A program made the position numbers and the translations under genes. The notes below the pieces were generated by a model. That model did not search any database. It worked only from the letters and a program-made list of their open reading frames with translations, and was not told the DNA's origin. Below, in pieces: positions 32,057-45,460 of a stretch of 64,000 bases of DNA (its first letter is position 1; every line of letters starts with the position of its first letter). The DNA comes from Manihot esculenta (taxonomy: Eukaryota; Streptophyta; Magnoliopsida; Malpighiales; Euphorbiaceae): NCBI RefSeq assembly GCF_001659605.2, contig NC_035168.2, positions 11,237,671 to 11,301,670 on the forward strand. Direction: 5' to 3'.

Positions 32057-35000
32057 ATGGGAAATGTGAATGGAAGAGAAGAAGATGGGGCAAATAGCCC
32101 TTCAGGATCAAGTGGTGGTGGGGTTGGAGTTGGGGTTGATGAAGAAGGCGGAGGAGGCAAAAACGGCAGTGAGGGCATGGTTGCACCAGATGAGGCCCAC
32201 CTTGGCTATCTTCCACCGCCTCCTGAATTGATGGGTCAGTCTCCTCCTCACAGCCCTAGGGCCACTCAATCGCCTCTCATGTTCACTCCTCAGGTCAGTT
32301 TTTCTCTTTTCTTTTGTTTCTTTTTCTTGTTCTTTCTTTCCCCCTTGGTTGTGATGATTCTCTTGTGGGTTTCCATTATTGATTTAACATACATGCAAGG
32401 AAATGGAGATTTTTATTGTGCAAGAACATTTACATTGTTGCCTCTTCAAAGGATTTGAAGAATCTGATTACTTGTTTTGTTTTGAGGATTTTTCGAGGGA
32501 ACACCGTTCTGTCTACACATTTGTTAGTATAATGGGCTTCTCTTTTATGCTTAACGCAGTTTTATGTCAGCTGCCGGAAAATTTTATCCTTATTTATAAA
32601 AGCTTTTTATTTGGAATGTTGGCTCTTTTGGGTAGAAAGCATAGTCGAGGAATTACTTTCAACTAAATTGAACGTTTGCTTATTTGCTTGTCAATTGCAT
32701 TGGCTACATGGTTTCTTTGATGAGCTCCTATCTCTGATATTGTGCGATGAGCGGATATGATTTGTTGATACCATTTGTAAAACATATAATAGCTCTTCCC
32801 ATGAATGTTCTATGAAGTGTTGAAATTTGATTTTGCTTTACAAGAAAAAAAATGAGGGTGTCAAATTGAAGAAGATCAAATTTGTCACAAACTAAATCTG
32901 GGTATATGTTGATGGAACTCAGTGCTTGATCATTTCATTTAATCTTTGATATTTCAACTCACATACTCTGTTTAATGCATATAACACAGGTTGTGTGCTT
33001 AAACAATCTATATAAATTCTTAATCTTCATTGTCTTTTGGCGCTTTTGTTTCCCTTTATAGGTTCCAATAGTTCCACTACAAAGACCAGATGAGATCCAG
33101 ATACCAAGCAATTCATGGACCCAAACTGCTGTTGGGTATGAAGAAATGTGCAATGAGCAAGGGATTCCAACAATGATTTCGTGGAGCTATGGTGGCAAGG
33201 AAATAGCTGTTGAGGGATCATGGGACAACTGGAAGAAAAGGTTGTAGAAATTTGTTTGTTCTTTAAAATTTTTTGCCTTACTCGTTTTAATTTAGCTAGT
33301 AGCTGGTACTCAAGTATCTAATATTTCCTTTCACTTTGTTGTTTTAGAATTCCCTTGCAGAGATCTGGAAAAGATTACAGTATAATGAAAGTACTTCCCT
33401 CTGGGGTTTACCAGTATAGGTTTATTGTTGATGGACAGTGGAGGCATATCCCTGACTTACCTTGGGCCCAAGATGATAATGGCAATGCTTACAACATTTT
33501 GGACTTGCAGGTAAATTTTTTATCATCACCAATTTTGCATGTTGTAGCGTAAAGCTTTTCACCAGTTTACTCGTGGATTTGAGCTCTAGCCATGTTTTTT
33601 TTTTTTTTTTGCATAAGTACATTGGCTGCAAAACTTTGGACAGATGCAGTAGTTATTTTAGCTGGTACACGAAAATATAAAATTCAGTTTGATGAAATTT
33701 AGAAAATGTAAAATTTGGGTGTTAAACTGTGTGTATGTTGGTTATACCTCATACGTTCCATTTCTATTCCTTTCTTGAAAAATAATAATGGATCAGTAAT
33801 TCAGTTGTAATTTAAAAAAGGAAATAATGAATCAGTTGTCATTATTTTGCTTAGGTTAGACTAATTTTGATACACTTAGAGCTTGTTTGGGATTTAGGCA
33901 CCTCAAACATGTTGTTTAGAAAGCACCCTTCTGGGTAATGTTGGAAAAAGCAGTCTGAAGCCATTTAGTTGTTTTGGAGTTATTATGACTATAATTTTTA
34001 GTGACTTCAAATTATCTTATTCAAAGCAATGCTTTTGTCAAAAGCAGCTCAAACACCAGTTCTGAATTGACCCAGAATAGTGGCCTTTTTGATGGGATTC
34101 TAATAACTCGGTTTCCAACCCTTAATCCTGAATTCTGGTATTCTATGACTGCTACTATGAAAAAATATGTACTTATTCAAATATGTACTTATTCTCTTAG
34201 TCCCTTGATCTTTTATCTTTCTGCATGATTAGAACTACAGAAGTGAAAATTGAAAGGGAACTATAGACTTCAGTGTGATGACTCTTATTGTCTTTAAGAA
34301 GTCACATTATTTTCATTCTGCACTTTAATATATGATTTGAGTAAACATGTGCAAACATAGATTTGCTCAAAACTCTCAAGAATTAGAAGCAGAATCTCTC
34401 TTCAACTAGTGGTAATATATTTTAAACTCACAAGGCATTGTAGGAACCTTGTTGTACAGTGAAGAAAAGCTTTGGAAGAAAGATTGCAATAGTTCTAACA
34501 TCTGTAGAAGTTTAACTTTGCTTTCTCTAAAGAACTTTGTTGGTGCAAGTAAATTTTAATACTCCATGTGTCCATATGATCATTGTTTCTCAAGTGTGAT
34601 CTAAGAATATCAACTTGCTCAAAATAAGTCTTGTTTATATGATGCAGTATTATACAAAAGCAACACTAAGCTGTGTTGATCTTGAAATAACATCTTCAGT
34701 TTACTGAAATGTCATCTCTCAAGCCAAATTTTCATTCAATTGCTATATTCATGTCTAAGATGGTGCTGCTGCCTATTACTCGCTGATAAGATCTCTGTGT
34801 TGGTGCATTTATATCTTGTGTTGTCAGTGTGTTGCAGATAGAGTGAACTTGCTTTGTTCTAAAACTGACTAATTAATCAGGCAGGCTAGTTACAAGTAGC
34901 TAGTTTTTGCACGTGCATAGGAATAGTCACATGATTACAATTATGTGTGTGCACACACATCTATGCGCGTGCATAGTGAGTAGTCACATGATTACAATTA

Positions 35001-35525
35001 TGTGTGCACATTCACATTTGTGCTAACATACAAATAGAAGCAACCATTTCTTGTCTTATTGTCATGAAGGGTCAAGTGTGTAGCTCCTCCGAGTGTTGTT
35101 TTGTACAAAAAGTTCCTCAACTAAAAGCTTGCTGGAAAATGAGGATTAGCACTTGATTATTGGATATCAATGGATTAAGTTTATTGATCCTTGGGCAGGA
35201 TTATGTTCCAGAGGACCTTGAAAGTATATCTAGTTTCGAACCCCCTCAATCTCCAGAGTCGAGCTACAACAACATGCAACTGGGAAATGATGATTTCGCA
35301 AAGGAGCCACCATTTGTTCCGCCACATCTGCAGATGACACTGCTCAACATGCCATCATCATACATGGAGATTCCACCACCTTTATCTAGACCTCAACATG
35401 TGGTGCTTAATCATCTCTACATGCAAAAAGGGAAGGGTGGCCCAGCTGTGGTTGCACTTGGTTCAACACATCGTTTTTTAGCCAAATATGTGACAGTGGT
35501 GCTCTACAAGTCCATACAGAGGTAA
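32057..35525 (+). CDS. KINB2: SNF1-related protein kinase (SnRK1) regulatory subunit beta, KINbeta2 type
   Basis: Four exons: 32057-32293, 33062-33240, 33348-33510 and 35199-35525. All introns are GT-AG, and the joined frame gives 301 residues (Arabidopsis KINbeta1 and KINbeta2 are a little under 290). MGNVNGR at the start is an N-myristoylation signal, which places the complex at membranes. [19 protein letters not shown] follows. The carbohydrate-binding CBM48/AMPK-beta domain spans about residues 117-198 ([14 protein letters not shown], then [15 protein letters not shown]). The C-terminal ASC domain, about 225-301 ([10 protein letters not shown] to LYKSIQR), binds the kinase and gamma-type subunits. 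SnRK1 is the plant energy-stress kinase. The gene looks intact, is the only protein kinase subunit here and is convergent with the transporter gene at 36903. Confidence 0.95.
34911..35020 (+). repeat. Tandem duplication in intron 3 of KINB2
   Basis: GTGCATAG...AGTCACATGATTACAATTA is present twice about 60 bp apart, with alternating GTGTGCACACACA between. It is a local duplication in the 1.69-kb third intron. The rest of that intron shows no coding sequence. Confidence 0.75.
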
Positions 35526-36902
35526 TAATTTATTGCACCTATGCTGGTTTTTATTCTACAATCACGGGACGTAGTATAATTATTAAGGGGAAAGCTGCAC
35601 TAGTAGCTTATGCAAAGCATTGGAAGAAGTCATCCTAAGGAAACTTAAAAAGATTGTATTCTCTTATAATGCAAATGCTTGGTAAACATTGATTAGGCAA
35701 CTTTTTACTTGTTTTGGTTGGACTATTTGGTTGTCCATGTGTAGAAATTATTGAGAAGAAATGAAGCTTTCGATATTACGAGATTATGTATTATTTCAAC
35801 TTGATAGTATCATCTGGAATTCTATTTGAAGTATTTCAAGTAGATAAGTCCTCTGCAGTTTTGTTTGAGGCGGAAGAAGAGTTGAAATTCTTTTTGTAGG
35901 CTTGTCAGCATTTAAGAGGATTATGCAAAGCATAATGCACTTTGCTTGTGAATAGAAGGAAGAGCAGCAAGCAATTACAGCTTTATTAATGCAACATTTT
36001 CGGCAATATTTGATCCATTTATTAGCTCTGGAACTTTTAAAGACTAGTATCCATTCTCTTGCATTGTTTATGGATCAACTAAAGCTGGAATTCATTTAGG
36101 TGAAAAATATTTCTCAGATCAAATGACTAAGAAAAATTACTTGCTATTTTTTAAAAGACGAATTTTAGACCTTGAGAATCTTATTAATATAACTTCACTT
36201 TTTATACATAAATTTAAAAAATAACTCTTTCTTTAACATCACAACTAAATAATAAACAATTAATTTTTTTATTTTCAAAAAAAGGGAATTTTACTGATAA
36301 ATAAATTTCATAAGTTTTTTTTTCTTTTAAGCTGCTATTTTTTCTAAAAAAAAAGCTATAGCAATAATTTATATTTTAATTTTAAATATTTATATTACTT
36401 AGTCTCAATAATATTAGTTGTTGAGAATCATACGTTTCTTCTGATCAAATGAAGACTAGCATGCATAATCATTTCTGAGAACTGGAGAGGAAAGAATGTG
36501 TAGCCGAGTGCCCAAGCCTTGGTAATTTGTCAATCTACTGGAAACCTACCAGCACAAGTAGTTGGGATGTAAATGAATGGAATGAAATCAAATTGTTATT
36601 GGACTGATCATCAAATATCTCATGAACAGCTAGATTCATTTACAACTCTTCTTCAATTTTGACTTCTGTAACACAGAAACGGCAACTAGCTGGTAAGAAA
36701 AACAAGAAAATACATTTTTGATTACTTGGAAAATGGAACATAAAACTGTGCCAGAAGCATGGCACTTGAAGAGAATGACCATCGATTTCACTCAAGAAGA
36801 AGCCTGTGAAAATATACAAAGCTAGTTATTTGAAGAACTTTTCCTGCTCTATTCTTTTTCCTTTTCCTCTCTTACAACTAGGCCAACTTTGCATTTACAT
36901 GT
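35526..36902. other. Intergenic region between the convergent genes
   Basis: It holds the 3' untranslated regions of both genes and an AT-rich middle (about 36130-36420). I see no further gene and no clear mobile element. Confidence 0.7.
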
Positions 36903-39900
36903 CTATTTAAAGACGGGGCATCCTTTAACTGCGATACCAGGTGCAGTTGGACATGATGCCAAAGGACAGTGATCAATTTCTGTACCCCACCACTTCAAAT
37001 TTTTGCCTTCGTTTTGCAAAGCAAAGAACAACAATACACCCATGAAAGCTGTTCCGGCATCCAATGCCGCAGATAGAACATAGTTATACTTCTGCCACCA
37101 GTGTTTGCGATATCGGAATACAAAGTAATTGAAGATTGTTCCAGTGATCAGCCAGCTTGCTATATTGGTGGGAGTTGCAGGTGGCATTCCAGCGAACCCA
37201 TAAGATATAACTGGTATATTTATCAGTGGAATCCATTTCTTCTCAGGGAACATTTTGCTCAGTATCCAGACTGGTACCGGCAAGAACGCACCAATAAGGA
37301 ATAGCCATACCAAATTCCGATACATCCCTCCAGGTCCAAAGAGTCGTCTCGGACCAATCAGACCCCAGATGACAGAAGCATCAAAAGTAACTCGGTATTT
37401 AGGACAGGTCCAAGGACTTTCAGGATGGAGTGATTCAACATCACAGATGTTTTCAATATTCTCCAACATCCACCATGCAACTGCAAGATTGACAGTTCCA
37501 GCAACCAGAGTTCCCACCAACTAGCAAACCAACCACCGAACTGTTAGTGTTTCGCTATAAAAAGCAAACATTTCAAACGCTCAACTGCAAAAGTTTCAGG
37601 TAGATGCAATACCTGAGCCACATACATGCACCGTGGTGGTATTTTCATGTAATGCCCAAGTTTAAGGTCAGATAAGAAAGAAAGAGCATGGACTGTGCTA
37701 ATTCGCCCATAAATCTTGAAAAGCAAATTTGCAATTGGTTCCCCTGGAAGAACATACCCAATTATGAACTGTGCTATTATGTCGTATCCTGGTTGCTGCA
37801 TTGTAGAAACAATAACATAATGAGGCAAAACTCGAGTATTCCATTTGTTTATCATTTTTGCATCAAAGTAAATTCCTATGTGGGGAGGCAAAGAAGAGGA
37901 AAGACCAAAAAATTGGGGAAGTTAGTTGCAGTACCTGGTTGGTAGTTGCTTGAATGACCCCAATAGGAAGAGTAACAATCCACGCCAAGCCAAAGGCAAA
38001 TAACATACCCCACCATGGCAGCTGTACATCTTTTTTCCATACAAAAGACATCAATAGAGATAGGACAATGCTCCCTATCAGTAGAATGTAGAACCACCAT
38101 TCAGGCACTTCTTTGTAACTTTTCATCAATTTTGCATGAATGTCCAATTTCACATTTTTCATGGCTGATCTACTTTGTCTCAGAATATCTCTGAACAATG
38201 GAAACCATGCATTACGTCAATTCTTCAAGATTCCAGTGTAAAGTGCATTAACATTTCACTGACAAGCATGGTAAATTGAACAGAATATTACTACTGTATG
38301 AAACTAGCAATTAGAAAGCAGCATACCTTCCATGAAACAGTGCCACGTGAGTGAGAGTCGCCGTAAACCTTGCAAATCCTGATCCAATCGACAGGGCAAA
38401 AAGAGGGCTAAGATAGAGCTTCCCATAACTATCATAAGCAGGTACATTGAGTTGATAATCTGGGGTCAAGATCTTTGTGGTATCATACTTGTGACCACTG
38501 GAAGTGAACAGCTGATTAGAGAATATTGGAAACTTCCGAGCATCAAAAGTGTTGTACTTCCAATAACACAGAGGAACTATTATGTAGATAAACATCACAA
38601 AGCCAACCCCAACATTGAGAATGGAAGACCAGGGTGCCACCAAGGGGCTGCCATGGTATGCTGAAATCCCAGCCCAATCAAGGGTGAAAGCACCAATTCC
38701 AAGCCCATGGTAGCCTGACCCTACTTGTTGAGCTGTGATGCTGTGAGGCCATACCCAGCAGACCCATGAAAAAAATGTCAATATTGGGAACAAGTAGCCA
38801 GGCAGCGCATAATAAAGAAAGCTTGCTGTCATCACTATAAGGAAGAACCGCATACGACTCATGCCTTTACTTTTTGTTTCCTTTTCATGGAGTGCCCTGC
38901 AGAAAAGAAGTTGTTGGCAAATGATAAAAAATTATTCCCATTGAAATTAAAAAAAGAAAATAAATAAGGAAGAAAGGTAATCACAGTTGATTAAGCTTGT
39001 AGATTTGGTTCAGAATACTTTAAGCAGTAGACTAATTTTGCTTCATCCACAATTATAAGCACATCATCATAGAAAATTAAAGAAAAAGACAAAGTTATTG
39101 CACTATCCATTGACAATATTTTCATGCCTGTAGAGTTACTAAGTGTCCAAGCCTTGAATATTAAACCCATATTTTAAGGCCAGAAATGAGATATTTTCTC
39201 TAATAATAATCACATCATTGTCGCCTGTACTTAAGTGAGGGGAGTTGGGGTTCTCCGGCTTGAATTCCCCCATCCAACATGGTGATAATTTTTATTATTA
39301 TAAAGATTTACCAAAAAAAAAAATGCTAACCCCATTATGTAGCTCACAACATCACAGCCCACTTAGAGTCTGTTTGGCATTGATATTGGAAATATTATTG
39401 GAAAACTGCAGCTTATTAAGGCTCCATTTTTTTTCCCAAAAGCACACTTGTATTTGGAAAATATACATTTTCCAACAAAATGACTTGTTTTTCATTGCTT
39501 AGTTCTAATTTAAAAAGCAAAATATATTAAAAACTTTGTATATAGAGGTTCTAATAAGATTCTCAAAGTGCAAAAAATGACTTCTCTCTTCTAAAAAAAA
39601 ATGTACTTTTCTTTTGATCAGAACCAAAGGCTAGAAATTGTGAAAAATGTTTTCTATTTTTCAGTAAAACAAATGGAGCCTAAATATAAAATGGTACTTT
39701 TTCTGGGAAAAAAATGGCTCTCAATCTCAATATTATAAGTGCACTTAGCTTTATTATGAACAATCAACAAAGAGAATTTTCCACAAATGCTCACATAATT
39801 ATCCCATACCAAATAATTTATCAAGTACAGTGCATACTATACCAAAACATGCCTAAGAATTTTGAGATGCCTTGTGCAACTTCGATCTAATTAAATTTGA

Positions 39901-41066
39901 CCCGCAAAGAGTCATTCCCCAAAAGATTTTTGTTGAGAAAAGTATAAAATTTCTCTCTATTAACATATCATGTTTTAACAACAAACATTAAACAAAAAAA
40001 AAAATCATCCGACCTTGTTATAGTAATCGCTCCACAATAGCTGTGGTTTCATTCTCTAAGGCCCAGTTTAAACATATGGTTCTAAACAACAAGGAAGAAG
40101 CCTCTTTTATTTTCCTACCTTTTCCTATCAACCAAACAGATATTCTGAAAACTCATAAAGGGTAAAAACAATTGAGGAGGAAAACCGACCTAAATAAAGA
40201 AACCTGAGCAAGATTTGCAGGCCACCACATCTCAACAGGATCAACCAGATATCTCCTAAGCATCCCAGCCCATCCATACCCCAATATCTGCATAACATGC
40301 AAATGGAAGGAAAATTAAAATAACAACCAAAAGAAATACCAAAAAAAAGGGTAGATACAAAAGAGGTGGATAATTAAAAAGTGAAGTAAGGAGTGATTAG
40401 AAGAAAAAATAATTAAAAAGAAACCTTTTTTCCTAGCCAAAAGGTAGAAAACTTGACAAAACATTTCAGTTGAGATTAAATGCAAAACAAACTTTCTACC
40501 AGCAAAGAAGAAAAAGCAAAAGAAGAGACAGATAGAGGATTTATAAAGACCTGGGTGGTCAAGATTATGAGGAGCCCACAAATAAAACTCAGGCTTTGTT
40601 TATAATAAGCCTTCATAACCGTAATGGCACCAATCGAGTATGCATCTCCCCCACCATAAGACACCCCACAATTAGCAAAGATAGTGATGATCACATGCTC
40701 CTTGATGTTAAAAGGCCCAGGATTCAAAGTAAAACCCCACCCAAAAATCTTATACTCCTTGGTAGGAAGGGTCCTGGCCATGAACTTGCCAATGGGCAGG
40801 ACACCAATCTGCATAAGAATGGCTGAGATTGTGAGAGGCTGAGTACGGTAGGTGAAGAAAGTGTTCAGGAATATCAGGAGCACACATGAAGTTAAACCCA
40901 GAAACCAGGCACGAAATGTCATCACTGGAAGTGTTGGGTCATCGGTTTCCGGCACCACTAGAGCCACCTCCTCTATAGGACAACTTTCATGCTCTTGTGA
41001 GCCTCCATTTGTGAAATTTTCTCCCTCTAAACCACCACCGGCAGGGGTTTGACTCTTGCTCGCCAT
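36903..41066 (-). CDS. Oligopeptide transporter (OPT family, peptide-transport clade)
   Basis: Six exons on the - strand: 40551-41066, 40190-40287, 38327-38896, 37935-38190, 37613-37795 and 36903-37520. All introns are GT-AG and the phases join without a gap, giving 746 residues, the usual size of plant OPT proteins. The start MASKSQTP has the context TCAATGGC. Family signatures are [10 protein letters not shown] (115-124), [15 protein letters not shown], and KIPPR (531-535). Many hydrophobic segments fit a multi-pass plasma membrane carrier. The C-terminus has a Cys-rich tail, [12 protein letters not shown]...GCPVF. Members move small peptides, glutathione or metal chelates with protons; the substrate here cannot be told. 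The gene looks intact. Confidence 0.95.
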
Positions 41067-41098
41067 TGATGAACACCAAAGGCAGGTGAAGTGAAGGC

Positions 41099-41117
41099 CT
41101 CTCTCTCTCTCTCTCTT
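41099..41117 (-). repeat. GA dinucleotide repeat in the leader of the OPT gene
   Basis: A run of about nine CT units on the + strand (GA on the coding strand) lies about 35 bp before the ATG. Such GA tracts are common in plant leaders and core promoters. Confidence 0.8.
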
Positions 41118-44100
41118 TTAGCTGTATGCTGTAGCGAAGAGGGTACACTCTGGATTGAAAAGTGTCAGTGAGGAGTGAGCTTGTTTTATAGGGGAGATGT
41201 GGTGATTTTTTATGACGATAATGCCCTTCATGAAATTAATATTTGCGAATTTGTTTAGATCTTCAGTCTCCGCTCGGTCTTCTCGGAGGGTGATTTGGTT
41301 CACGGTCTTGACTCGCTGACTTAATTATTCCCATTTCGATGACTATAATACCCTTCATGCCTAACACTTGGCAGGTAGCCCATATAGAATTATTTTATTT
41401 TTTTAAGGAGCACACATCTTTCATTATAATTCAAAAGAGCCCCCAAGATATATTTTATATATAGAAAAATTATTATTTAATTTATGTAATATAAATAAAT
41501 TTTTTAATTAATTTTTTAATTTTAAAAAATATATTAAAATATAATTAAAATTTTAAAAGATTTACTAATTAATTTTAGTTATTAAATATTTTAAAAAATA
41601 TTTTTAATATGAAAAGATTAATTTATAACTATTTTTAAAATTTTAAAAATATTTTAAATTTTTTTAAAAATTTTAAAAATATTCTAATATATCTTTTAAA
41701 ATAAAAAAACCAATTAGCAATGAATTTTCTTATATTATAAAAGGTAAATAATAAATATTTAATAATTAAAATTAATAAAAAATTAATTTATAAATTTTTT
41801 AAAATCTAAAAGATATTTTAGTTTATTATTTAAAAAAAAACAATTAAAGGACTTTCTATATGTATATATGCCCATTAGTTATAGTTTATAATAAAATAAT
41901 TGAAATTTTTGGGTTAAAAATAACTAAAAAAACATAAAATGAAATTAATGCCAACAAAGCATTTTTTAATGAAATTAAATAAATAAATAAATAACAATAA
42001 AATTCTACCACAGTATATTAATTTCATTTTAATTTGGTAAATAATTTTTACATTAAAATTTAAAATTTTTTTATTTTTTAAATCTTACTTAGCAAAAAGC
42101 CTCCCAATTGGGAAGACAATACCAAGGAGAGAGGGTCCACATAAGCATTTGATTCTCTGGCACTGCATGTGAGGGAGATTTTTCTAATACCTAGTCAAGC
42201 ACTGTTGCCAACTGTATCTACGTGAAACACTAGCAGAATACCCATAGTATTCCCGGTAAATAATTTTAATTTTTTATTTTTAATTGATAATAATAATTGT
42301 CTTATAATTAAATATAATCGATATTATGCTAATTTTTTTATTAATTAATTTTATATATTAAAATACTAATTAACATTAAATACAATATAAATTATCAATT
42401 AAAAATTAATACAATAATAAAACAAATATTTTTATTAATTAAATGACCCTAATATACTGTAAATATAAATGGAAAAAATTACTTAAATAGGTGAAGCTTA
42501 TTCAAATTAAAATATTAAACTAATTTATAATATAAACGTATCGTTTTAGCTATTATTTAAAAATAACGTTTTAACGGTAACATTAATTTTTTTATCAAGG
42601 CAACCATCAATTATGCTTTATTAAATTATCTTTTTATGGAAATTTACTTTTTAAAGTAATGACACATGTCATAATAATAATAATTCCTAAAACAACAAAA
42701 TAATATAGGCAAAATTTATATTTATAGCATAAAATTATCAATACACTTGTCAATTTTTAAGGATGGTAATTTACTATATATACTTTCCCTCTTATAATTT
42801 TTATTTTTTTATTATTAAAATTATTATTTACTTTTTTTTACATTATAATAATAAATAAATTAATTATTATAATTTTAGTTTATTTTTAAAAAATATCTTA
42901 AAATCTTTCTTAATATTTACTAAAATTTAATATTTTTAAAATAAATATAATATTTTGATATTCGAAAAATAGACTTTCCAGTAGTCGTATAAGTTTAGCC
43001 GGAGAAGAAGTATTCCTCCCTTTTTATTTATTTCTATTTATCTGCTAGTGATGCCTAACGGTCTCTCTGTTACAGTGTCACTTGTCTATGTCAGGTCCGT
43101 ACGTATAAAAATGTCAAAACTCTTCTCCATATCAGGCGGTCATTTAATTTTTCCGGCACACAGATGAGCAGGACTACGAAGTGACTGGGCCTACTGGACT
43201 TCCTCGTGTCATGTTACCGGGCTGGACTTTTACTTACTAAATCTAGACTCGTGGGTGATCCGGTCTGTCCCTGTGCCTGGATCAGGGCTGAAAATGCCGG
43301 TCCGGTCGTTAAGGAAGACTTCATGGACTTAGGACCGGCACTGTTTTCTTGGATTCGGCCTTACCTTAGGGTGGCGAAATCCGACAGTTATCAAGATATA
43401 ATTAAAAAATTAATAAAAAAATTATTTTTTAATACGTGTAAAAAATAGAATGAACAAAAATTATAAAATAAAGAAAATATAAATAATAGAAATATTATTT
43501 ATCAAATAATAAAATATAAATATTAATTAAATGGCAGCTTCATTCTTCTTTAAAATTTTCTTTGAAATATGTTTTTCATACTTGTTCTAAAATTTACACT
43601 TTAATTTTTAAATTTTATTAATATATCAACACTTTGACTTTTTAATCCTTCATCATAAAATTATATTTTTGTGTTTTTTTTTTATATTTTTAATTAGAGA
43701 CCTAATGTTAAAAAAATCTATATATTTTTATGAAATTGTATTTTTAGTTAATTTTTATTGTTTTGACAATTTAATTCAAATTAAAAATATAGCTATAGTT
43801 TGATTAAATTTAATATTTTAATTTGATAAATTTAGATTTATATATTATTAATTTCTTCTTTTTGGTATAATTTATTGAAAATTATCAAAATTGAAAGTCT
43901 AAATAATTATGAACCTACGAGTCTTAAAGCATTGGTACTATAGTCGTTTACAAAACTAAAAAAATTCAATTCAATCTTCAGTCAGAAGCAATTATATAAA
44001 ATAATATAAATATAGTATAACTACATAAATCCGACTTTATATGAAAATAAATTTAATTATTTATATTTTACATACATTTACTCATTATATACATATTAAT

Positions 44101-44605
44101 TCTATATTAATCTTTTATCATATAAATATTTAATTTAATATTTTAAACCCATTTTTATATAATTCCATACTAGATGTAATTTAATAAATATATTAAGCTA
44201 AAAATAAAATTATAACATTGAATTATTAAATTGGAATCTAGCAAGAAAGTTTAGTTTTTCTCTATCATTAGATCTTAATTAGATTATCTTTTTGCTATAA
44301 AAATGAGGATTCAATTGAATATTAATCTCTTAATAATTATTTCATTAATATTTTAATGGATAAAAATTTGAAGAAATACATAAAAATAATTTACCTTAAG
44401 ACTTTATCACTTGTCGAAGATAAATTAACTAGTTTTTATTGAGTCATTTTGCTAAAAAGAAAAATAAAAACATAAAAAGATATGAGGTAATTTTCACAAT
44501 TATTTCTATTTTTTCATTTTTCAACTTCTTTTAAATATCTCCTTTAGACGGCCACACCTAAATTTCTCAATCTATTTCATTTAAAATAAATTTAGGTTTA
44601 TTTAC
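41118..44605. other. AT-rich intergenic region upstream of the OPT gene
   Basis: The OPT promoter is in its left part. The stretch 41400-41870 is almost pure A/T with internal inverted repeats and short matching ends (ATATATAGAAA and TTTCTATATGTATAT), possibly a MITE. A less AT-rich island lies at 43000-43390, with no recognisable protein. The remainder shows no gene. Confidence 0.5.
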
Positions 44606-45060
44606 TGATGCAGTCAGGATGAAACTGTGATATGATTGGTCAATCCTGCAAGAAAGAGAACGTGAGGTGGGTAGTCACTCCAATGCTCAAATTAGTAAAC
44701 TGGATGATTAAGCGAATGTAGAACTTGAGAGTAGTTGTGTAAGAGAATTACGCACCTTTTATTTTTGTGATCGTTAGTTTTTATACTGTAAGAAGATAGA
44801 GTCAATATGTTATTTCCTGAAAATCTAGCATTTTCTAAAAATCTGGAGATGATGTGGCCAGCTATTTGATAAGAAATATCGCCAGCTAACTGGTCGGTGA
44901 TTCTGTGATTATAGGTGTGATAGGGATACGCTAGCATGTACCCGTTAACAGTAATCTTGTGTCGAGACTCGATATCTTCAGGAGAGAGCGAGTCTTGGTG
45001 AAGAATTAGGTATAACGATGTCCAAGTCTTTCTTTACTCAGGTGGGATCGGATATTGATT
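44606..45060 (-). repeat. Left (3') LTR of K2
   Basis: Homologous to K1 at about 30150-30610 in reverse. TATAAAAACTAACGATC on the - strand (about 44775) matches the TATA-like site of K1. The inner boundary is approximate. Confidence 0.55.
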
Positions 45061-45318
45061 TTATCAGATCCTTGTCACGTGGCTTTATTTTGCAGTGACA
45101 GCTCATGACTCACTTTGGACGACTCTTATGTAATATTAAAGGTCTCCTCGCTGAACTTTGATTCTTCAAATTTGAAAGTGACGGTTATTCTCATGATTTG
45201 GGGCACGTGGCCCATTTAGATTGGTCCCTCCTTGCTCATGCTGTTTTGTCTACCTAGCCCTTCAATGATGGCTGCCCTGTTTCTCAAGACGCATTTAAAG
45301 CCTACCATCAAAACTGTC

Positions 45319-45330
45319 TTATAAGAACCC
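45319..45330 (+). promoter_or_regulatory. TATA-like box of the K2 antisense ORF
   Basis: TTATAAGAACCC lies 131 bp before the ATG at 45461. It is conserved with K1. It would drive a transcript opposite to gag, starting just inside the 3' LTR. Confidence 0.5.
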
Positions 45331-45460
45331 TTCTTCTTCTCTAAATATCACTTTTGCTCATAATTAGAATCTTTGCTTTTGAAAGACCCGGTCTCTCCTT
45401 CTTTCTCGTTTATATTCCCTTACTTTCACGGTAATATCTATTTTCTTTTTTCCTTTTAGA

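Noticed and set aside
32295..32666. ORF extending past the first exon of KINB2 and a second ORF at 32403
   Set aside because: A consensus donor at 32294 and clear protein continuity with exon 2 at 33062 show this is intron 1.
33880..34075. Possible hAT-type MITE in intron 3 of KINB2 (GAGCTTGTTTGGG ... CTCAAACACC)
   Set aside because: The terminal match is too short and no 8-bp target duplication was found.
37101..37524. Plus-strand ORFs within 36903-41066
   Set aside because: They are shadows of the exons of the oligopeptide transporter on the other strand; splice sites and protein motifs support only the - strand.
39350..39700. Possible mobile element in intron 2 of the OPT gene (GAGTCTGTTTGGC start)
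   Set aside because: No matching inverted end or duplication could be seen by eye.
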